Source of the DNA: Rhizoctonia solani
Taxonomy: Eukaryota; Basidiomycota; Agaricomycetes; Cantharellales; Ceratobasidiaceae
Reading direction: 5' to 3'
Assembly (NCBI RefSeq): GCF_016906535.1
Contig: NC_057382.1
Coordinates: forward strand, 1,054,001-1,118,000
DNA: 64,000 nt
Of this stretch, positions 56,059 through 64,000 are shown piece by piece (the first letter of the stretch is position 1; each line of letters begins with the position of its first letter). Under the pieces are notes generated by a model. That model was given only the letters and a program-made list of their open reading frames with translations, ran no database searches and was not told where the DNA came from. A program made the position numbers and the translations under genes.

Positions 56059-58788
56059 GTTAAAGTTGGTTGAAGTCCAAATACTAGTTTCTTGCACCTG
56101 CGTTGGTTAGGTACGCATTGGTCCCCGAGAGCCTCTTATACAGTGTACGGGGACGCCATCAATCGATGTCGGAGTTTCTTCCGCCCCCAAAAGATGCTCA
56201 ATAATTTCTTCCATAACTCCACCGTGAGATATTGATAACACTACTTCCTGAGCGTGAAAAATTGCACTCTCTGTTAAAAACAGGCCTAGGGTGTGAGAGG
56301 TCTGTCTTACTCAGATGGCGCATATAATCGCCGGGTATTTTGAATACTAGGATAAAACCCCTTTCCAAAAAAGACCGACCACTGAGTATTTGACGGTACA
56401 CGTCCTAAGTGTAGATGTCATGGCAAAGCTAATTGGGATCCGGCGCAATCACCACGGCAGGGGGGTGCGTGATCGTCTATCAACTATTGGGGAGACCGTG
56501 TGAAGCTGATCCGCACATTACCAGTTCTCGTCTTCGTTTATGTACAATGGAAGACAATATGTTGAACGCCCACACGGTAGACATGGAAGGCGTGGGAGCA
56601 AGAAGAACAAAGCAGTTTGTGTACCACATGAGATGCATGATCAACTATATTGCCGTGGCGTTACCCCTTGCGAAGCTGTCCCTAATGCATGACGAGTGGG
56701 TTCCAGAACAAGCCCACAAGCGTATCCGATCTGCACTGAGAGACTGTGGGGTACCACTACGAAAATAAACATAATACACGCGGCTGGATAAACGGTACGA
56801 CCAGGTTTTTGGGATCAGAAGTTTATCACCGCAATAGGGTATCATGCAGAAGCTTAAGAGTAAGGTATATGCGTAGCATGGAGGCAAACTTACATTTGTA
56901 AGTAACTTTAAGTTACATTCCTTTGAGACAGTGATGTGTTCGAGGAGAGAGAAACTATACCTATGTGGGACTTGAGCTGCTATACCACAATGCTGGGGTG
57001 ATCACCGAGGGGACTAGACGTCGACGATATCCCAACAGCGCGCGTACGAACGAAGTTCAGTCAAATTCGTGAGCACGCTTGCATGTATATGATCCGAGCC
57101 AGTGTTGAATACCCATCGGGTAGATCTATAGTAGAGTTTTAGTGGCGGAAATGTTCGCATCCGTGGCGTCCATGCATGGCAGCCAGTGGCGTCTCAATGC
57201 GTGTCTCATGAATCAGCTACATCTGGCAAAGACAAAAGTTGTTTACCGAAGTAAATAGACTTACAACACCAGTCATGATTGCCGTCCGCCTAGAGAATGG
57301 GTTCGGGCCCCTATTAATGCCCGCCCAATGCCAATACTAAATAGTATACCGGATAAGAGTGCGCCTAGAACTCCGCTTGATGATCATTCGTAACGCTAAG
57401 CTCGAGTATTTGTATCACATGCCGGCCGATATGAAAACTCCTCTTTCTCTTTGAATGATCTGATCTACAAAAGTTTAATTGTTTCAGTAGGTACCTGATG
57501 AACTGCTCAGGCATATCACCGCTGTCAGCTTTCGTCCTGCTAATACCACTTGACGGCTCTGGACTAGCCCCCGCCCAGGCAACCAACCTTAAGCATGGAT
57601 CAGACAGCGTGTTTACGGCATGTGCGAGAACTCATGATGCTAGAGGGGATTGAGTTGCATAAAACAGTATGTAGGTGCAATATTGCCACTTGTATCTTTC
57701 TCGCAAATCCTATACTCCTATTCGCAATGATTCCCGAGTACTGGAAACATAATTGATTCAGCTGATACTCAGTATGACAGCTAGTCAAAATCAATAAGCA
57801 GCTGAGAATTCCGAATCGTTTATGTGCTCCATCCAGAGTGAGTAAAGGATCAATAATGTGAGATTTTTGTCGTGAGGCCGAACGCCATGTTCATATGTTC
57901 CTACTAGATTTTCGAATACTTTTCAACACAATCATGACAAAGTTCAATCTGTCTCCAGAACCTAAGAACCATGTTCGCAGTGCTTGACATAGCGCTCAAT
58001 TTCGCGCCAAGATAACAATTTCAGTGTGTTATTCAAGAACGCCCATTTTCATCAAGTTTCCTGAAAGTTACTTCTGTCCAATTAATTTGCTAATTTATCA
58101 AACTCGATAAATCATAGAACTTCTGTCGACAATGCTTATGCCGACAAGCGTTATATTAAACTTGGTACGTTGTCTATCAGAGTTATATGATATCGTCACT
58201 TTGAACCAGTGTAGGTTTCATGTGTTCAGCATGGGCTCAGACAGTTCGGGCTCAGACAGTTTTGGCAGCCGAAGCAAACACTGAGATACTGCATTGCAGA
58301 AGTGGAAGCCTCGGAAGATAGTTATTAGAATAGGTGAGATTTATGCCCCTTGATTATATGTCCAGTTTAATACGGTTTATCCTGATGACTTTGACAGCCC
58401 ACAGGCGCATGCCTTTCTTTAGACTTGCCACGTGATTAAGTTCGCAAGCGCCGGCCAGGTTTCACATGCTGGCGCCCCAAATTTCAATCCTAGTTCACGT
58501 GAACAACGAAGATGGGTTCCATCTTGGGGCGCATCAGCTTGAATCCACCCTATGTGCTTAGTGGACCTACCACACCACTAAAGATACACACTTTTAGCTA
58601 GTATAATACCGCGAAAGTCAAGTGTGCTACAGATTGAGCGCTCGGTGAGTCGCTCCACCTTTGTTCAACGATTTGCTCTTTTCAGGTTATTCGGTTCAAA
58701 GGAGATCACTTGCTGAGCGACTCGTCTATTTGCTTAAACAGGACCTTACCAACGATCTTAACCCATTTCTACTAGTTCACACAGGATA
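56059..58788. other. Intergenic region
   Basis: About 2.7 kb with no supported gene; the 111-codon frame at 56433-56768 has no recognisable features. A tandem duplication GGGCTCAGACAGTT occurs at 58229-58262. CACGTG occurs near 58428 and again, as TTCACGTGAA, near 58495, in the probable promoter of the next gene. Confidence 0.5.
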
Positions 58789-60153
58789 ATGGCATCTGAA
58801 ACCGCCATTTCAGCCTCATCTACTGGCAACACCCATTCATCCGGCCAATCTACACGGCGAAAGCTTTCGCCTCAACTTCGCATTGACATCGTAACCCACT
58901 AAACGAACCTGGAATTATTTCTCAATCCGATACTCCATCCGGTGGTGTTTGGTATCGGCCCGAGCTCCCAGAGGAAGATATTCCATTAAACCTAGGCGCG
59001 GAAAGATCATGGGACGGTACCAAGGGCATTAGCGTAGCGCAGGGTCGCCAGCGCAGCAACACAGTTGCTGGGGCAACCTTTGCTTCTTTAGGGGCTTCAC
59101 CTCGTTCAGTCACAGGGCTCGGGTTTTACGCTGGCGATGCGGGGATGCCACTTCAGCCACCTCTCAACCCAGACGGAGTCTCTAGTGCCTATGGATACGA
59201 CGCCCCCCTAGGCTCGGAGTTTGATGATGAACTCACACGAAGACTCTTGCGCGAAAAAAGACATTTGATCGAGGAAGGTCGCTGGATTGACGATGGTGAT
59301 ATTGGGAGCATCATATCTCGCCGAGCAGTTCCGGATGAACAAAGCGAGGCAGCACCCAATCTATTGTGTAACACCTGGTGAGTCCCACATGTTTATTGAT
59401 ACGAGCAAAACTTGTGATACTAAGACTCGAACCATTTCGTTTGTTGAATATGTGTGGCTGTGCAATTCGGCTCCGCATCCCCCATCCCGCGCGATACGCT
59501 GGCGCGCTAGTTTTCAAAACCTTGGGGATGTATGTTTCACTCGGTGCAAACACATATTTTGCTCCTCTGATTTGGACATGGTATGTTCGGGATTCTTTAT
59601 TGACAAGCATCATCCGAATGATGACTTTATCTAGTATATTCGTCGATCCTTGCACCCTGAAACATTGGAATTGGCGTGTCCCGCATGCGGCCTAATATGC
59701 ACTTATGGACGGGACATTATTTCCGTTGCTACAGGGCGCCCTACAGGACCTATGTTGGCCGCCGACGGACGGCTCTCCAACTTCGATATCCGCCGAGATT
59801 CCTCGGCATCGCTCCCCCAACCAATACCACAAGGCTCTCATACCCAGAAGTCTTTGGTGTCTAACTCATTGACACAACACGAACGACCCCAGCCCATCAA
59901 CCAAAGAGGTGCTGATCACATGCGAAATAATAAACCTGCCCAACTACCTAGCCCGCCCATTACTCCAGCGCTTTTACCGATATCCCTTTACGAACAGCGC
60001 ACGATTTCTTTGAGCGAAAAGACCCGGCGATCTTCTGACAGAGAATCTCGGATCGGTCTGGTCGCATCCATTGAAAGGATCGTAGGTGAACAATTTAGCC
60101 GAGCACTGTCGATTTTGGCGCTTGCACTGGTGCTTTGGGTTCTCGTCAAGTAA
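58789..60153 (+). CDS. RING-like (HEI10/Zip3-type cysteine pattern) protein with C-terminal membrane anchor
   Basis: Four-exon model: 58789-58890, 58965-59377, 59511-59580, 59635-60153; 1104 nt, 367 residues, all phases closing. The N-terminal half is Ser/Pro/Gly-rich, followed by a charged stretch (DDELTRRLLREKRHLIEEGRWIDDGD). Splicing then creates a compact Cys/His module: CNTC, CFTRCKHIFCSSD, and after about 25 residues CPACG, resembling the short RING of CCNB1IP1/HEI10-type E3 ligases. A low-complexity linker follows, and the chain ends with ALSILALALVLWVLVK, a hydrophobic tail that suggests tail anchoring, which is not typical of HEI10. The first intron (58891-58964) is uncertain: a single missing base near 58891 with read-through would also connect the frames. 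Role unknown. Confidence 0.6.
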
Positions 60154-60593
60154 TTAATAAATTACTTGGTACAAATCTTGGAGCATCTCCATCGCTCTGC
60201 TTTATTTTACTGGGTTTTCTGTTTTGTTTTGTTTTTGTTCTGCTGCTATCTTGTTTTCCTTCTTTACACATCACCGGTTTTCCTTCCCCGTTCTAGCATT
60301 TCGGTTCACGAATTTCTCATCCCCCGGCATTTCAACCTGTACTCATGGAGTTGTTCTCTTAGAATATCTTCAGTAATTAGGCTTCAACGTCTACCACATA
60401 ATTACTGAGAAGTATTTAAGCCAATATCGGCAAACGTTTGTGCCAAACTGCGGCTGGCCTATTTCACACGCAGCCTTCATTGGTTAAGTAATCAGCCGAT
60501 CATGAGACCTAATTTCGGAGCTCGATTCTCCACCACAACACTCACGTCGTCTCGCCATCGTTTCTTTCTCCTGAATCCATTTCCTTGTGAACT
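60154..60593. other. Intergenic region
   Basis: T-rich trailer of the RING-like gene and upstream region of the dehydrogenase gene. No gene. Confidence 0.5.
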
Positions 60594-62980
60594 ATGCAAC
60601 GAATTATTAGAATGCCACTAGTCCGACCGCGAACGCTAATTGGGCAGACCATCACGCAACGTGCAGGAATGGCCTCGTCGACTAGTACGTACGAGCCAAA
60701 CTTTAACGAATTTACCATCTGAACAATTGAAACACACGCTCAGAATTCGCGAAATATAATTGGGAGGTACGACGCGCTCAGATCCACTTCGCCTAGACTT
60801 CAAATTGATGATTGTCCCCTTCTTCCTATTGTTCCCAACAGGACCCCCTAAACCTGGATTTGCTGCTCACTGAAGAGGAACAGGCCATTCGGTACGTGGG
60901 TGGCTCGAGGTTAAACAAACTCGTGTTCTTACATGCATGATAACAGAGACACAGCGCGCGACTACTGCCAGGTATGTGTACCGGCTCGGCTCGGTTCGGT
61001 CCAATGCCGGATTACATGAGCTAAATACAACTCCCCGATCGCAATCTTGTATAGGAGAATCTGCAACCCCGGGTCCTGGAAGCTTATCGTAATGAAGGTA
61101 AGGATCAAAAGTTCACTCAAATAGATATCTATTTTCTTATCAAATCTCAGATTTTGACCCCAAGATATTGTCGGAGATGGGAAAGCTTGGTTTACTTGGA
61201 GCAACAATTAAGGGATACGGATGTGCTGGTGTAAGCAGCGTCGCGTATGGACTAATTGCGCGCGAAGTCGAGAGGTAGGGTCTACACTGCCTTGCCCCAA
61301 TTACGTCTTTAGACCAACTCCTATCAAACAGAGTCGATTCAGGCTACCGATCGGCCATGTCTGTCCAATCATCACTCGTAATGCATCCTATCAATGCATA
61401 TGGTAGCAAGGAACAGAAAGAAAAATATCTTCCGCAACTAGGTAGGCTTTGCAACTCTATTGGGACCTTAATCATGTACTCATACTTGGCCTCCGTAGCT
61501 TCGGGTGAACTTGTTGGCTGTTTTGGGCTCACAGAGCCCAACCACGGATCCGATCCCTCCTCAATGGAAACCACTGCCGATCGGGATGCCAGTACTGGCG
61601 GGTACCTCCTCAATGGAAGCAAGACATGGATCTCGAATGCTCCTGTAGCGTAAGTTTAATTTATTTTGGCTTGTATTATGACATAACTTAAAGGAAATTC
61701 ACAGCGGACTTTTCGTTGTATGGGCTCGTTGCCTCTGGGACAAGAAGATTCGTGGGTTTCTAATAGAAAAGGTTTGTTAGATAGATACACCAATCCCTGG
61801 TTCTTTCCGAACTTGGCTATATGTGGTCAATCCGACCAGGAGTAGCACGAAATTCTTTGGCGATTAGTCACTACGTCCCAAGGACCTTCTTCCATAACCG
61901 ACGATCAGGTCTCGTCAGCCCACCGCTCTGCCGACGCCATTTAAATAAACTGTTTTGATGTCCCGCAAACCTTTCCCCGGTGTACATCACTCAGCTTCCC
62001 CATTCACCCTTATAAGGCATTTTTCAATTCAGGTGTTGACTTTAGCCGGGACATCGGTGCCTTTGCTTGATCCCCTTCTTACCCAGATCTGACATCTTTC
62101 TCCGGTCATTTGTTTATTTGCTTTTTATATACACACTCGAATACTGACTGGGAATTGGTTCGCACACCCCTAGGGTACTCCCGGGCTTAGTGCACCCCCC
62201 ATCAAGAACAAACTGGCTCTGCGAGCATCGATCACCGGTTCGATATTTATGGATAATGTCAAGGTCTCTCAGGATGGAATTTTGCCGGGGGCTGAAGGGT
62301 TAGGTGGTCCCTTTGGATGTTTGAACAATGCTAGGTGGGATTTGGATTTGTTACTTTGGAAAATTTGATACTAAAAAGAGATTGATTATTAGATATGGGA
62401 TTTCCTGGGGAGTTATGGGCGCATTAGAGGATTGCATTGATCGAGCCCGAGCTTATGCGCTTGAACGACATCAGTTCAAACGCCCACTGGCGAGTTTCCA
62501 ACTGGTGCAAAAGAAGCTTGTCGACGCTCAGACTGAAGTTACGTTAGGGCTCTTTGCTTCGTTACAGGTAAGTTCTATTCCGATACGTCCATACGGCCCC
62601 CGAAACTCACCATTAGTTCAGGTTGGGCGTTTGAAGGACGCTGGTACTTGGTCACCGGAAATGGTCAGCATGGTGAAACGGAACAACTGTGGAAAGGCAC
62701 TACAACACTCACGGATAGTGTTGGATATTTTGGGCGGCAACGCTTGTGCAGATGAGTATGTAAACAACTGCCATATCAGGGATGTTTCATTGATTGCTTG
62801 CAGGTATCATATCGCGCGTCATGTGGCAAACCTGCAGGTCGCAAATACGTACGAAGGCACACATGTGAGCATTGTCCGATCGGCCTGATGCGTCTAATTA
62901 ATCACGCATGAATTATTTAGGATATTCATGCCCTAATTCTCGGGAAAGCTATGACCGGTCACCAAGCTTTTGTCAATTGA
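60594..62980 (+). CDS. GCDH: Glutaryl-CoA dehydrogenase, mitochondrial FAD enzyme
   Basis: A multi-exon gene of about twelve exons. The start [18 protein letters not shown] is an Arg-rich mitochondrial presequence. The mature part shows [64 protein letters not shown], the acyl-CoA dehydrogenase signature [66 protein letters not shown] and the C-terminal [20 protein letters not shown], whose Glu is the catalytic base in this family. The enzyme converts glutaryl-CoA to crotonyl-CoA in lysine and tryptophan breakdown. The intron at 61772-62173 is 402 bp, several times the usual length here; the others are near 50-70 bp. A normal gene otherwise. Confidence 0.92.
61772..62173 (+). other. 402-bp intron of the glutaryl-CoA dehydrogenase gene
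   Basis: Donor GAAAAG|GTTTGT and acceptor CCCCTAG|GGTACT restore EKGTPGL in frame. No reading frame or terminal repeat was recognised inside. Confidence 0.7.
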
Positions 62981-64000
62981 TGCGTTTCACATGTCATACT
63001 ACGGCGCATAAACGCTTGATTTATATTCGGAAATACATCGTGGTTGGATAATTACGACTAGTTCGGAAGTGGTCTGTCGAGGGCGGAGCTGAAACCACAG
63101 CGCTTGAGGGAGTCTGTTCTTGACAGCACAGCCACGGTGCCACAGACGCGGCAAGGGAAAACCCATGCGGCGCCACCGGCGCCACGTGGATGGGGATACA
63201 TCAGTCTGGTCTAAACCCAAAAACCTATATCCGCTTACTATTTGAACCTGTCGACGAGCTAAAGCCTGGAGGAGCGGCTACATGCAAATAATCAGTCGAG
63301 GACAGATCGAGGCCAATCAATCAAGCCAACTATTACCTCCCGCGTCCGAACTAGTAATCGACTGGTCTTTTGTCCTTTCCCAACACGTTGCAAACACGCA
63401 CACGTTTGGTCCATTGTGTCTTATTTCCCTACCCCTAGCTCATACTGACGGTATGGCATGCGGACACAAGATGATTCATGGGATGAGCTTCAAGGAAATG
63501 TCTTATTGACGCGTTCGTAGTCACATGTACCCTGCACATGGGCCGTTTTTTTGCGCACCTCCTGGGCACTAATATTCACTGAGTGGCTCTCATTGGCTCT
63601 TGGGCAAAATGCCCTCCCTCCGGCCCACGTTCTCATATCCGAATCCTGTTTTTGTTCCTCGTCCATAAGGCCGACATTTTGGATGTCCGCCTCCTATTTT
63701 CAGTTTCTTGCCAGGAGACAGGGCTCCAAAGAAGGTTACACGCCGGACTTCAGACTTCTTACGTGGACATCGTAGATTACAGCAGTTTGTACATACCAAT
63801 TCGTGATTATCGGGATCGCAGCTCACCTGGAGCCAAATGTCCGAAAGGCCGGAGCTGAACTATAGAGGGCTTACGCGAGTTGCCGAATGACAGTTGGACA
63901 GTCATAAATATCAATTGCAATCGGACCCTCCAGGATTCCTTCCCGTCAGTGAACTCACGAGCCCCAGCCTTCGTCCCGGCAGTCCCTGGCGACAAGATAC
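62981..64000. other. Intergenic region to the window end
   Basis: No supported gene. A GC-rich GGCGCCACCGGCGCC palindrome lies at about 63170-63184. Confidence 0.5.

Noticed and set aside
56059..56400. Possible TPP riboswitch in the leader of the THI5-like gene
   Set aside because: Fungal NMT1 genes can carry one, but I found no CTGAGA...CCTGAT core pattern on the minus strand here.
56433..56768. 111-codon plus-strand frame
   Set aside because: No family likeness, no splice partners and overlapping opposite-strand frames; likely chance.
59408..59425. GGTTCGAGTCT on the minus strand, like a tRNA B box
   Set aside because: There is no A box, acceptor stem or anticodon arm around it; it lies in an intron of the RING-like gene.

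Overview
The window looks like nuclear DNA of a filamentous basidiomycete. Most genes are split by 45-70 bp GT-AG introns, several proteins belong to families typical of Agaricomycetes, and the transposons (chromodomain Ty3/gypsy, LINE, hAT) are fungal. The overall impression is Rhizoctonia/Ceratobasidium-like, but the genus cannot be proven from sequence alone. LAYOUT. 1-16.1 kb is a transposon nest. A very large Ty3/gypsy element lies on the minus strand (its 5' LTR is 9747-11268; the 3' LTR is beyond the left edge). It sits inside the integrase gene of a second, plus-strand gypsy element (11269-12726). That element abuts a 510-bp-arm near-perfect palindrome (12727-13802). Next come a 5'-truncated LINE with a 15-bp target duplication (14899-15460) and a non-autonomous hAT element with an 8-bp duplication (15500-16077). 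The big gypsy element carries a spliced extra gene after pol, and this is the best novelty candidate. 16.1-25.4 kb is mostly gene-poor, with one gene (20072-21470) of a fungal WW-like/C-terminal-membrane family. 25.4-30.6 kb encodes a 24-exon Drs2-type P4-ATPase flippase. 31.4-31.8 kb holds a second truncated copy of the same LINE. 32.3-34.2 kb (minus) is a seven-exon paralogue of the 20 kb gene. 34.3-37.2 kb (minus) is a mitochondrial-type acyl-CoA ligase. 39.4-41.2 kb is a GT61 glycosyltransferase. 44.3-46.8 kb is a Golgi pH regulator homologue. 47.0-53.6 kb (minus) holds three tandem paralogues of a secreted alpha/beta hydrolase, each with a TATA box. 54.3-56.1 kb (minus) is a THI5/NMT1 pyrimidine synthase gene with a one-base frameshift. 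58.8-60.2 kb is a RING-like tail-anchored protein. 60.6-63.0 kb is glutaryl-CoA dehydrogenase. HOW THE GENES RELATE. There is no operon or obvious biosynthetic cluster. The housekeeping genes act in membrane trafficking (flippase, GPHR), glycosylation (GT61), acyl-CoA metabolism (ligase, GCDH) and thiamine synthesis (THI5). The tandem hydrolases look like a lineage-expanded secreted enzyme set. Exon boundaries were read by eye from splice consensus, phase and recalled family similarity. Most models close in frame with a length divisible by three, but none has been tested against transcripts.
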